From positions 1-64,000 of the forward strand of contig CAKZQF010000137.1 of assembly GCA_937139475.1 (NCBI GenBank): DNA of 64,000 bases. Reading direction: 5' to 3'. This document shows, piece after piece, positions 11,447-19,600 of this stretch (position 1 is its first letter; each line of letters opens with the position of its first letter). Under the pieces are notes generated by a model. It saw only the letters and a list, made by a program, of their open reading frames with translations, made no database searches and had not been told where the DNA came from. The DNA is from an uncultured Gammaproteobacteria bacterium. Lineage in GTDB: Bacteria > Pseudomonadota > Gammaproteobacteria > Enterobacterales > Psychrobiaceae. Made by a program: the position numbers and the translations under genes.

Positions 11447-11977
11447 ATGAAAAGTCGACGCACCTCATCATATGGGATAACGCTAATTGAGCTAATTGTG
11501 GTAATAGCTATTTGGGTAATCTTGTTCACACTTGCCATCCCATCGTTCCAACAATATTTTAAGCGCCAAAAACTCAATGGCATTGCCGATAACCTTCATT
11601 TCTTACTTCGTTATGCTAAAGCCGAATCAGCTAAAAAGAGCCAACGAATGTGGCTAAAAATTCAGGTTAATGAAAACGATGATAAGATTTGGCGCGTCGC
11701 ATTAACTGACACCACCGCTTGCGAATTTACTGCAGCCAACCCCTGCCTAATCAACGGTATAGTTCGAGAGTACACCAACGCTCAGTACCAAGGTGTTAGT
11801 CTCAAAACAAATGTTAATTCTATTAGCATAGACCCAATTAGAGGCAGGGGAAACGCTGGAACAATCCGTTTTGCGTTAAATGGAATGAATATCGAGTTTC
11901 GCAAAAACACATATGGCAATCATAAGGTTTGCACTAATTTCAGCGCTACAAATTCTAGGTACCCCGCATGTAAATAA
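11447..11977 (+). CDS. FimT/GspH-like minor pilin (copy 1)
   Basis: A 176-residue prepilin-like protein. A short basic leader ends in G10, followed by ITLIEL with Glu at +5 and a hydrophobic helix, which is the PilD processing signature. FimT/GspH proteins are minor pilins that help initiate pilus assembly. It is clearly paralogous to the gene at 12595-13131: both share WLKI, KIWRVA-TD, ACEFT, PCL-NG, DP-RGRG and end in NSRYPAC plus one residue. The +1 residue is Ile rather than Phe. Directly after it lies a dead pilW start (11968-12033), so this copy has lost its downstream partner and may be a relic, although the frame is intact. Confidence 0.85.
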   Translation: MKSRRTSSYGITLIELIVVIAIWVILFTLAIPSFQQYFKRQKLNGIADNLHFLLRYAKAESAKKSQRMWLKIQVNENDDKIWRVALTDTTACEFTAANPCLINGIVREYTNAQYQGVSLKTNVNSISIDPIRGRGNAGTIRFALNGMNIEFRKNTYGNHKVCTNFSATNSRYPACK

Positions 11978-12033
11978 TTTCGTCACGCAGTTTAATAGGC
12001 ATTCGTCTTATTGAGCTTATGGTCGGTGGTGCA
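11968..12033 (+). pseudogene. Truncated pilW N-terminal remnant
   Basis: Starting at an ATG that overlaps the end of fimT copy 1, the frame reads M-stop-IISSRSLIGIRLIELMV. It lines up codon for codon, without gaps over 19 codons, with the start of the intact pilW at 13122 (MRLIMPSCTCGFTLIEFMV), which likewise overlaps the end of fimT copy 2. Codon 2 is TAA and similarity ends after the GTC codon near 12024-12033. The remnant therefore marks the right-hand edge of a duplicated pilE/fimT/pilW module. Confidence 0.75.
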
Positions 12034-12073
12034 AAGCACTTCAAATTTTTGCCACAGCGTGCCCTAATATTGA

Positions 12074-12487
12074 CTACCAACAAGCTGCCGGTAATTTATT
12101 GCCACTTTGATCTAAGGTTATTTTTTTTGCGGCTGTCTTCCCGTTACAAACGGTATCATTTAGTTGGGAACCTTTAGCTGTCGCCACAAGTGTGTAAGTT
12201 GAGCCTGTTACACTGGACATTGTAAAATCATAATAGTCATTTGTGATTGCTTTCACATCATTGCTACCCGTTCCGAATGCACTTGCATAGGTATTGTTTA
12301 GCATTCGAAAGCTTTCTTGCTCAAGTTGCATTTTAATTAACCCAGCATGTGCATCACTGCGACGACTCTTCCTTACCGAGTCTTGATAAGAAGGCAATGC
12401 GACCGCAGCGAGAATTCCGATGATTGCAACGGCGATTAGCACCTCAACAAGTGTAAATCCCTTGATTTTATGATATTTAATTTTCAT
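12074..12487 (-). CDS. Type IV pilin, PilE-like
   Basis: A 137-residue prepilin: basic leader, [26 protein letters not shown] (cleavage after Gly, Phe +1, Glu +5) and a small globular domain with a C-terminal cysteine pair (TVCNGK ... AACW) that could form the D-loop disulfide. It resembles PilE-type minor pilins more than a long major pilin. A good SD (AGGAGAG) precedes the ATG. It lies on the strand opposite to its fimT neighbour, with a 107-nt divergent region. A broken copy exists at 11079-11254. Confidence 0.9.
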   Translation of the reverse strand: MKIKYHKIKGFTLVEVLIAVAIIGILAAVALPSYQDSVRKSRRSDAHAGLIKMQLEQESFRMLNNTYASAFGTGSNDVKAITNDYYDFTMSSVTGSTYTLVATAKGSQLNDTVCNGKTAAKKITLDQSGNKLPAACW

Positions 12488-12594
12488 CGTAATACTCTCC
12501 TGTTTCGTGTTAACATTAAATCATATAACATTAAAAATAACATCCACGCAATTTGAATTCCCTACAAAATCAGGATTAATTTAAAGTTAAGTTT

Positions 12595-13131
12595 ATGGAA
12601 AAACACTATCAAAAATCACAAGGTTTTAGCTTAATAGAATTGTTAATTATCGTGGGAATATTAGCAATTGCCTTAGCTATTGGCCTACCCTCCATGGAAC
12701 GTAGCTTTCAACGTCAAAAGATTAACGGCATAGGCGATAATTTTCATTATCTCTTGCGCTATGCCAGAGCACAAGCCGCGAAGTCGAATAAAACCCTTTG
12801 GTTAAAAATTAAAGTGGACTCTAGTGACGCAAAAATATGGCGTGTTGCGGTAACAGATGACTCTGCTTGTGAATTTACCGTAGCCAAGCCTTGCTTAGTC
12901 AACGGGGTATCTCAAGAGTTCAGCAGTGAAAAGTACCAAGGGGTCACCATAAACAACAATACCGCCCTGATAACCCTTGATCCTGTCCGAGGACGTGGCG
13001 TATTAGATGACGCTAAAATTAAATTTGATTTGGACGGCATTAATGTTACGTTTGTGAAATCTATAATGGGTAGCCATACGGTTTGTACCAGTGACACAGC
13101 AACTAATTCGAGGTATCCCGCATGCGATTAA
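12595..13131 (+). CDS. FimT/GspH-like minor pilin (copy 2)
   Basis: A 178-residue prepilin with leader ending in G10, then FSLIELL (Phe +1, Glu +5) and a hydrophobic helix. It is the paralogue of the gene at 11447-11977 and heads the unusual minor-pilin operon. The end overlaps the pilW start by 10 nt, so translation is coupled. Four cysteines (ACEF, PCL, VCT, PAC) are conserved between both copies and probably form disulfides. The likely role is in pilus initiation or a tip complex. Confidence 0.87.
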   Translation: MEKHYQKSQGFSLIELLIIVGILAIALAIGLPSMERSFQRQKINGIGDNFHYLLRYARAQAAKSNKTLWLKIKVDSSDAKIWRVAVTDDSACEFTVAKPCLVNGVSQEFSSEKYQGVTINNNTALITLDPVRGRGVLDDAKIKFDLDGINVTFVKSIMGSHTVCTSDTATNSRYPACD

Positions 13132-13919
13132 TTATGCCTAGCTGTACCTGCGGGTTTACGCTCATTGAATTTATGGTCAGTATGGTAATCAGCCTTTTTT
13201 CGATTGCCATAATTACCTCAATTTATGTCAGTGGCTTAGTTACTGATGCGAAAAGTATTAAGTTTGGTCGCTTAACAGAAGAAGTATCGACTATCACAAC
13301 ATTATTAACTCAGGATATAAAAAGAGCGGGTTATGTAAACAATGCCCATATTAATTTAGCTGGGGCTGTTACAGGCTGTGGTGGTGGAACATGTAGCGAT
13401 GAAGCTTTTCGCACCATAGTCACCAACCAATTTGACACGGATGAGCCAGCCAACTCCTGTATCACTTATGCCTATGACGAAGATGGCAATGGAGTCATCA
13501 GCGATGATAATGCCATGGGGTATAGACTACACGATGGCGCCATCGAAGTGCGAAAAGATAGCATTTCATGCACTGACGGCGGCTGGGTAGATATCACAGA
13601 TACTAAATTTGTTCATATTAGCGACCTTGAGTTTATGATCACAGCTGAGGGCTGCACCGTAGCCGGTGGCGTCGAGACCTGTGCACCAGCGCAGGGAGAA
13701 TTAGCCGATGCTTGCACCAAAGCCGGTACCACCCTAACCTGTAGCCCCGCAGCAGGCGAGCGCTATGGCGTTTCTGTTGCATTAAGTTTTAATGCCACCT
13801 TGGTTGAAAGTAGCTGTACATTAGATAAAGATCTTGCTGAAGGTGAAGATTCCGATCCAGACTGTATAACCCTATCCGTCAATGAGACCCTGGTGATTCG
13901 CAATGCGATATATAACTAG
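13122..13919 (+). CDS. PilW-like minor pilin (accessory set)
   Basis: A 265-residue prepilin with GFTLIEFMVSMVISLF (cleavage after G11, Glu +5) and a PilW-type N-domain. The C-domain contains many cysteines, including a double CSPAAGERYG-like segment preceded by TCAPAQGELADAC, which looks like a short internal duplication. The start lies inside the end of fimT copy 2 and the end overlaps the next gene by 17 nt, so all belong to one operon. A second, canonical PilW is encoded at 18528. Confidence 0.85.
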   Translation: MRLIMPSCTCGFTLIEFMVSMVISLFSIAIITSIYVSGLVTDAKSIKFGRLTEEVSTITTLLTQDIKRAGYVNNAHINLAGAVTGCGGGTCSDEAFRTIVTNQFDTDEPANSCITYAYDEDGNGVISDDNAMGYRLHDGAIEVRKDSISCTDGGWVDITDTKFVHISDLEFMITAEGCTVAGGVETCAPAQGELADACTKAGTTLTCSPAAGERYGVSVALSFNATLVESSCTLDKDLAEGEDSDPDCITLSVNETLVIRNAIYN

Positions 13920-15060
13920 TTGTAGAAAGAAATTACGCGGCGGCATGACAATAACAATGTCGTTATTGTTAATGGTATTAGCGCTAGGAGCAGCTGTGTA
14001 TACCGCCAACACCAAGCTATTGGATGCCAAAATAGCCGAGGCCAAATACCGCAAAGACCAAGCCTATATTGCCGCAGAAGCGGGTATGGATCACGCATTA
14101 TCTCATATTGACTCAACAAACGGCTTTTTTGGCACGCTAGATCAAAGTGCTGACGATAAATTCTCTGTGAACGTTGCCGTAACCCTAGCTCCTGACGGCA
14201 CAGAGTATGTTCTTCCAGATAATCCAAACATAAAATTTCGCACAGTAACCTCTACGGGCTATAGTGCCGATTACACCAATACCAGCGATTGGCACGGCGA
14301 ACAAATCATTGAACAAAAAATCTATCGACGTCCCGTAGCCGGCGGCCCAGCCTCAGCAATTACCGTTTCAGGTACTCTTACCGTCGGTGGTAATTTTAAG
14401 GTGGGTGCTAACCCCAATGGCGGTGGTATTGGAGTGCCTGTATCAATATGGAGTAAAAAAGAGGCAGACATCCAAGGCAGTGGCTCCACATGTGGATTAG
14501 AAGAATTCGATGATCCCGCAGCGCAGGGCTGTGACAACGGTTCCTATTCTGACAAAGACAATATCGGTTCAGATATCGTACTAAGCGACCCCGATTTTCC
14601 AGATGACTTGCTATTGCATACATTTGGGTTTCCAAGGGACGATTACCTCGATTTAAAAGACAATGCTAAATATCAGGTTGCGGATTGTAGCGGGCTTGAT
14701 GTTAATTCAACGGGTTTTTATTGGGTCACCGGAAATTGCGATTTTGTATCCACTGTGGGCACCCCGGATACACCAGTGATTGTGGTGGTAGAAAATGGCT
14801 CGATTAAACTTAATGCTAACTACGATGTCCACGGCATTGTCTACTCTCTTTATGTCGACACGACTAAGCCTGTACCAGATATTCAAATGAATGGTACAGC
14901 AGCTATAAAGGGAGCCTTAATCGTAGACAGCGATATTGAACTATCCTCGGGCGGATTAAAAGTACGCTATAGTCCTGAGATTTTAGAGCAAATTATCGGA
15001 GGCGAAAACCCTGAATTTTCCTCATTACATGTCGTATTAGGCAGTTGGAAAGACTTTTAA
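13903..15060 (+). CDS. PilX-like minor pilin (accessory set)
   Basis: A 385-residue protein with a basic N-terminus, one hydrophobic helix (about residues 15-35, after RGG) and the helix AKYRKDQAYIAAEAGMDHAL typical of PilX N-terminal domains. The +5 Glu of ordinary pilins is absent, as is common in PilX/GspK-like minor pilins. The rest is predicted beta-rich and includes IKGALIVDSDIEL near the C-terminus. It is about twice as long as the canonical PilX at 19601. It overlaps pilW by 17 nt and lies 31 nt before the large pilV-like gene. Confidence 0.75.
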   Translation: MRYITSCRKKLRGGMTITMSLLLMVLALGAAVYTANTKLLDAKIAEAKYRKDQAYIAAEAGMDHALSHIDSTNGFFGTLDQSADDKFSVNVAVTLAPDGTEYVLPDNPNIKFRTVTSTGYSADYTNTSDWHGEQIIEQKIYRRPVAGGPASAITVSGTLTVGGNFKVGANPNGGGIGVPVSIWSKKEADIQGSGSTCGLEEFDDPAAQGCDNGSYSDKDNIGSDIVLSDPDFPDDLLLHTFGFPRDDYLDLKDNAKYQVADCSGLDVNSTGFYWVTGNCDFVSTVGTPDTPVIVVVENGSIKLNANYDVHGIVYSLYVDTTKPVPDIQMNGTAAIKGALIVDSDIELSSGGLKVRYSPEILEQIIGGENPEFSSLHVVLGSWKDF

Positions 15061-15091
15061 TTTTACCCCTAACGAAAGGGAGCAACCCATT

Positions 15092-17119
15092 ATGAATTTG
15101 ATAAAACTCAACAAGAGAAAGTCTCCTCAAGTTGGATTTAGCTTAATTGAAGTGCTAATTGGTATCGCGATTGCGGGGGTTGGCATTGTTGGGGTAATCG
15201 AACTTCAAAAGCTTTATATGCAATCTACTACTCAAGCTAATGCCAGAGTTATTGCGATGAAGCTTGCCACTGAAAAGTTAGAAGATACCAAAAGTATTGC
15301 ATATACAGACCTTGCAGCAAGCGCTGAGGCTGAAAGCGACAATGTAGCCCACAAAGTAGCAACTTTTTCCCGTAAATGGAAAGTGTCAAATCGATATTAT
15401 GTCGATGGTGCTTGGCAAACAGGTACGGCCGATTTAGATCCCGTACCTACAAGGCCTGACGCTAAAGTAATTGATGTGACGGTAAGTTGGAGTGATTCAA
15501 ATGGCAACGCACAATACGTTAATCAAACAAAATATATTTCCAAGACCAATGGCACCTATGAGAGCTCGCTTGAAGATATCACATTAGGTGGCGGTGCCCC
15601 GCCAAAAGTTGAATTTCACTCTTTAGGGGATCTTGAAAACCCTTCAATATCATTACTCGATCCGGACGCGACAGATCGTACAGATGTTTTGAGTAAGGAA
15701 ACCTCAAAGCCAGAACCTAAAGTGAGCCAACGAGAGAACCTGCACCGAGTACAATTTGAAACCGTTGTCTATGACAGCATCAATGATACCCAAACTTTAG
15801 AAGATTTTGCTACTGTCAATTGCGATTGCAGTTTTTCAGAAGGAAAAGGTAAAACCCCAACAACCTTAAAATTGGACGACGGGCGCTTGATTAATGACCC
15901 TGAGTCAGGCAAAGAAATCGATAAGGAACATGGGGATGACACAAATTCAGGCCTAGAGCCTCTGTGCACAAAGTGTTGTGCGAATCACCATGATGACGTT
16001 GACGCACCAGCTCGTTACAAGGCCTCAGGCATCAATAACCATAATCATTATAAATTAGATGGTAGTGGTGCCCTTGTCAAAAGTTCCGATGCCTACCTCG
16101 AAGCTTGCCGTTTTAAGCGTATTGACGGCTTTTATGAGCTAGTACCGGACTGGGTATTGATTGATTTAATTGTCCTTCCAAAATCATTTTTTACCGACAC
16201 GACCAATGGGATTTCTAATAGTGAAGCTTACACTACCCATGTAAAAAGGGTAATTAAAGCCCATATCCTTGGCCAGACCTTACCAAATAGCGATACACTT
16301 AAAAGTCGTGTTGCTGACTTTTCCGTTGGTGCCAGCCAGCTAGTTGCCCGCGGGATTTACATTGATTTAGCGTCACTTAGCGAAGAAGATATTAGTTTAA
16401 TAAAAACCGAAATAAGCAGTAATATCAAATGGCTAGAGTTAGTGCCGTTTTATGATGTTAACCTCACCTTATTTGCTCGGTGGACTGTACCTAGCACTGA
16501 TATAGATATTGCAACGGTCACCAACGAGCCAATAAAAACCATTGTTAATACGGAGCAAGATTACTACGGAACTTATTCACGTGGTCGCCTGTTAAGTAAA
16601 ACGAATGGTAGTACATCTATTACTGCCGAGGTAAATATAGATAATACGGGGATCACTGGTACCAGACCTATTATTCCTGCACTTTCATCTACCATTCGTA
16701 TCAGAGACATATTACCAATTACCATTGGCTCAAATGGAAATAAATCCATCACCATTGAGGTGGAATGTACTAAAGAGATAACAAGAGGTCAAACAACGGA
16801 AATTGTGAGTTGTCCTAAGGGAGATTTAACAGTCGATAATGTGTTGATAGCCGTGTTGCCAAGCAGTGCCCAACTGGATTGCACATTTACGCCACAACAT
16901 CCAAATACTTCCTTTATTTCTTGTACTAATATCCCAGCTAATTGGTCGGGGTCGATTGAAATTTCAAAAGAGGGCTATACGGCTAATTTAGGCGCTATAG
17001 AAGGGTTTGACAAACCTGTTTTTGACGCTGGAAAATTTCACTTTGGCGAAAGTGCTTATAATCTTGAAGCTGAAGGACAAAGCACGCCTACTTTCCAAGT
17101 CCATTTAAAAAACTACTAA
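15092..17119 (+). CDS. Very large PilV-like prepilin with Cys/His-rich insert
   Basis: A 675-residue protein. Residues 16-40 form a clear prepilin signal (GFSLIEVLIGIAIAGVGIVG; Glu +5) and the helix that follows resembles PilV. Typical PilV proteins have about 150-200 residues, so this one carries a C-terminal extension of more than 450 residues. Residues 244-339 are rich in cysteine and histidine: C244, C246, H280, C292, C295, C296, H299, H300, C339, with the motif CTKCCANHHDD. A metal- or disulfide-bound domain is inferred; it is not a CxxCH haem site. SD-like AAAGGGAG precedes the ATG. Last gene of the accessory set. Confidence 0.75.
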   Translation: MNLIKLNKRKSPQVGFSLIEVLIGIAIAGVGIVGVIELQKLYMQSTTQANARVIAMKLATEKLEDTKSIAYTDLAASAEAESDNVAHKVATFSRKWKVSNRYYVDGAWQTGTADLDPVPTRPDAKVIDVTVSWSDSNGNAQYVNQTKYISKTNGTYESSLEDITLGGGAPPKVEFHSLGDLENPSISLLDPDATDRTDVLSKETSKPEPKVSQRENLHRVQFETVVYDSINDTQTLEDFATVNCDCSFSEGKGKTPTTLKLDDGRLINDPESGKEIDKEHGDDTNSGLEPLCTKCCANHHDDVDAPARYKASGINNHNHYKLDGSGALVKSSDAYLEACRFKRIDGFYELVPDWVLIDLIVLPKSFFTDTTNGISNSEAYTTHVKRVIKAHILGQTLPNSDTLKSRVADFSVGASQLVARGIYIDLASLSEEDISLIKTEISSNIKWLELVPFYDVNLTLFARWTVPSTDIDIATVTNEPIKTIVNTEQDYYGTYSRGRLLSKTNGSTSITAEVNIDNTGITGTRPIIPALSSTIRIRDILPITIGSNGNKSITIEVECTKEITRGQTTEIVSCPKGDLTVDNVLIAVLPSSAQLDCTFTPQHPNTSFISCTNIPANWSGSIEISKEGYTANLGAIEGFDKPVFDAGKFHFGESAYNLEAEGQSTPTFQVHLKNY

Positions 17120-17130
17120 ACTTCCATCCT

Positions 17131-17162
17131 GTCCCCTCTAGCACTCTTGTGCTAGAGGGGAC
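17131..17162. repeat. Perfect 14-bp inverted repeat after the accessory pilin operon
   Basis: GTCCCCTCTAGCAC and its exact reverse complement flank a TCTT loop, 12 nt after the stop of the large pilV-like gene. The GC-rich stem should fold strongly in RNA. There is no T run on either side, so it is not a standard intrinsic terminator; it may be a 3'-end stabilising hairpin or a Rho-assisted terminator. Between here and 17404 I see no further supportable element. Confidence 0.7.
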
Positions 17163-17403
17163 AAATAATCATTAACACCTAATGATTTAGCATTAAAAAT
17201 AACTCCCAAACAATCCATTTAGAGCATTTACTAAAAAATCATGCCTTATGGCTATCTTAGCCACTCACTTTCGTTTAAAATTCATAATCTTGGCATCTAA
17301 AGTGGTTCAATTTACGTTGTTTGTGACAAAAAGCTCCAATAAAACTAATAGCCAGGACTTTAAATAAGGACATTAACAGGGTTGATTATAGGATATATAT
17401 TCA

Positions 17404-17952
17404 ATGAACAAACATCATGGACTGACATTAATAGAGTTGCTCTCTACAATAGCTATCGTTGGGATACTGCTAACAGTCGCCTTACCAAGCTTTAGCACAA
17501 TGATTAAAGACAATAAGCTGGTTACTGCGATAAATCAGATGAGCACCTTAACCGCATTTGCTCGTAGCGAGGCCATCAAGCGCAACAACGATGTCACAAT
17601 CTGCCGCAGTGTGAGTAACAGCAACTGCAGTGCGACCGGCAATAATATTATTGTAAAAAGTGACAATAATAATGACGGCGATTTTACTGACGCTGGCGAT
17701 GAAATGATAAGAACCTTTGAACTTATCCAGGCCAACAGTCAGATTACCTTATACTTTCAAGGCTTCACCAGCAGCCAAATCACCTTTACGCCTACTGGCC
17801 TCTCAACTCAAACAGGCAGAATCGAAATTTGTGATAGTCGAGGAAAGAACTACGCAAAGGCAAGAATCATCAATATCGGTGGCCAATTACGAGCACCAAA
17901 TAGCAGTAGTGCAGCCGGTAACAGCGAAAAAGCGATCATCACATGCACCTAG
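17404..17952 (+). CDS. FimT/FimU-type minor pilin (canonical set)
   Basis: A 182-residue prepilin with G6 followed by LTLIELL (Leu +1, Glu +5), VALPSF at the helix end, then the GspH/FimT domain with FARSEAIKRNNDVTIC typical of FimT/FimU. It is the first gene of the fimT-pilV-pilW-pilX-pilY1-pilE operon that builds the pilus-priming complex. It overlaps pilV by 10 nt. It differs in sequence from the two fimT copies of the accessory set. Confidence 0.9.
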   Translation: MNKHHGLTLIELLSTIAIVGILLTVALPSFSTMIKDNKLVTAINQMSTLTAFARSEAIKRNNDVTICRSVSNSNCSATGNNIIVKSDNNNDGDFTDAGDEMIRTFELIQANSQITLYFQGFTSSQITFTPTGLSTQTGRIEICDSRGKNYAKARIINIGGQLRAPNSSSAAGNSEKAIITCT

Positions 17953-18515
17953 GAAACCTATCAAAAAGCCAAGGATTTAGCTTAATTGAGGTGCTGGTTG
18001 CGATGGCAATATTAACCTTTTCACTGTTAGGCATAGCATCATTACATCTCGTCTCCTTAGAAAATAATCATGCGGCCAACTTACGTTCTCAATCTGTCGC
18101 AATATCTGACGATTTAGTGGAGCGCATTCGTCATAACCCAGCTCTGCGACTCTATGCCATGAACAACGATATAGATAGTTCTACAGACTTTAGTCAGAGC
18201 GAAAATGGAGGAAACCTTGCTGCAGCCTGCACCAGTGCCGCTGGTTGTAGCGAGGATGTATTAGCCCTAGCAGAGCTTGAAGATTGGGCCAAATCACTAA
18301 AGCGTCTTGGTGATACCACTAAAGCCTCTCTAACTTCGACTCCGCCAGTTCATGTCACGCTCGATTATGATCCTACTAAGAAACTATTCGACTTATCTAT
18401 TGTTTGGCAGTCTAAGCAATGGAAATTAGCTAAAGAAGGCTCTGCTGCACACCAAAGTGACGCACTCCGACATAGAGCTCAATCGAGCTACCAATTCTCA
18501 GTCGCGATTAATTAA
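17943..18515 (+). CDS. pilV: Type IV pilus minor pilin PilV
   Basis: A 190-residue prepilin: GFSLIEVLVAMAILTFSLLGIASL (Glu +5) and the PilV-typical segment LRSQSVAISDDLVERIRHNP. PilV is a minor pilin of the priming complex with FimU, PilW, PilX and PilE. It overlaps fimT by 10 nt and lies 12 nt before pilW. Two cysteines in AACTSAAGCSED may pair. Confidence 0.92.
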   Translation: MHLGNLSKSQGFSLIEVLVAMAILTFSLLGIASLHLVSLENNHAANLRSQSVAISDDLVERIRHNPALRLYAMNNDIDSSTDFSQSENGGNLAAACTSAAGCSEDVLALAELEDWAKSLKRLGDTTKASLTSTPPVHVTLDYDPTKKLFDLSIVWQSKQWKLAKEGSAAHQSDALRHRAQSSYQFSVAIN

Positions 18516-18527
18516 GGGGCTCGGATT

Positions 18528-19598
18528 ATGTTAGCAAAATTAAACCGCAGCAGTAAGGCAAAAGGTTTTAGCTTAATCGAAGTGATGGTTGCGCTTTTTA
18601 TTAGTACAGCCATTGTCGGCGGAGTGCTATCGGTATTTCTAAGCACCAAAAAAACCCAGCGTTTTAGTAACGGAGTCTCTGAAATCCAAGAGTCGGGAAG
18701 AATTGCCTTAAACTACCTTAAACAAGAGGTACGCATGGTAGGCTATCAAGGATGCATAAGCTACGATGATGAGCAAGTGAACGTTATTGCTGAAAATCTT
18801 AGCCAAGCTATGTTTGAGCAACAAAAGTTTCGCGGCTATGAAGTAAAAGATGCCAACTGGGAGAATGACACGCCATTTGACGGTTTAGTCACAGCGAAAA
18901 TAGGCACAGATGCATTTAGTGTCGGACGTATTACCGACTTAGATACCAATCTAACAGGACCTGAAGTCAATAATGCGAATATTCAGGTGGTCAACGGGCC
19001 CCGATTAGATTTTAAACAAGATGATTTAGTACTGATTTCAGATTGTGAAAATGCAGACTTGTTTAATATTGTCAATCAGCCAACTGGTAATGGCAATGCC
19101 CTCACGCTAACTCATTCAAAAGGCGGCAACACCGCAAATAAGCTAAGCAAAATATATAAAAATGCAGATGCGACCATTTCCAGCTACAAAAACACGGTCT
19201 ACTTCATTGAAGACACAGGCAGGAAAAATCCCCAAGGTGATTCAGTTTTTGCTCTTTATCGCGCGCAGGGCCCCGCTTATACACCACAAGAGTTAGTTGA
19301 AGGGGTCGAGCAAATGCAAGTACTCTATGGTGAAAGCTTGCCACTAGGGCAAGTACGTTATGTTCCAGCAGACCAAGCAGGACCTGAAGTAAATTGGAAT
19401 AACGTAAATTCAGTAAAAATCTCCCTCTTAGTAACTAGCCATCACGGCGTGCGCCGCTCCGACGATACATCAACATACGAATTGTTAGGAACGGATATTG
19501 TCCCTCCCGGTAGCTCAAGCGGCATAAAGCACAGTGGTAGCCGGAGGCTGAAAAAGGTCTTTTCAACCACGATTAACATTCGAAATAGAGCACCCTAG
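18528..19598 (+). CDS. pilW: Type IV pilus minor pilin PilW
   Basis: A 356-residue prepilin with GFSLIEVMVALFISTAIVGGVLSVF (Glu +5) and the PilW helix RIALNYLKQEVRMVGYQGC. Length is normal for PilW (300-380). The C-terminal part VNSVKISLLVTS with following RRLKKVFSTTINIRNRAP is also typical. Two nucleotides separate it from pilX. Role: minor pilin of the priming complex that carries PilY1. Confidence 0.92.
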   Translation: MLAKLNRSSKAKGFSLIEVMVALFISTAIVGGVLSVFLSTKKTQRFSNGVSEIQESGRIALNYLKQEVRMVGYQGCISYDDEQVNVIAENLSQAMFEQQKFRGYEVKDANWENDTPFDGLVTAKIGTDAFSVGRITDLDTNLTGPEVNNANIQVVNGPRLDFKQDDLVLISDCENADLFNIVNQPTGNGNALTLTHSKGGNTANKLSKIYKNADATISSYKNTVYFIEDTGRKNPQGDSVFALYRAQGPAYTPQELVEGVEQMQVLYGESLPLGQVRYVPADQAGPEVNWNNVNSVKISLLVTSHHGVRRSDDTSTYELLGTDIVPPGSSSGIKHSGSRRLKKVFSTTINIRNRAP

Positions 19599-19600
19599 CC

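Noticed and set aside
12488..12594. Sigma-54 promoter for the pilin at 12074
   Set aside because: I looked for TGGCAC-N5-TTGCA upstream of the pilin and in 17160-17400; no acceptable match was found.
15965..16000. c-type haem motif in the large PilV-like protein
   Set aside because: The sequence is CTKCC followed by ANHH; there is no CxxCH, so haem attachment is not supported.
17131..17162. Intrinsic terminator
   Set aside because: The stem is perfect but no T run follows on either strand, so I list it as an inverted repeat instead.
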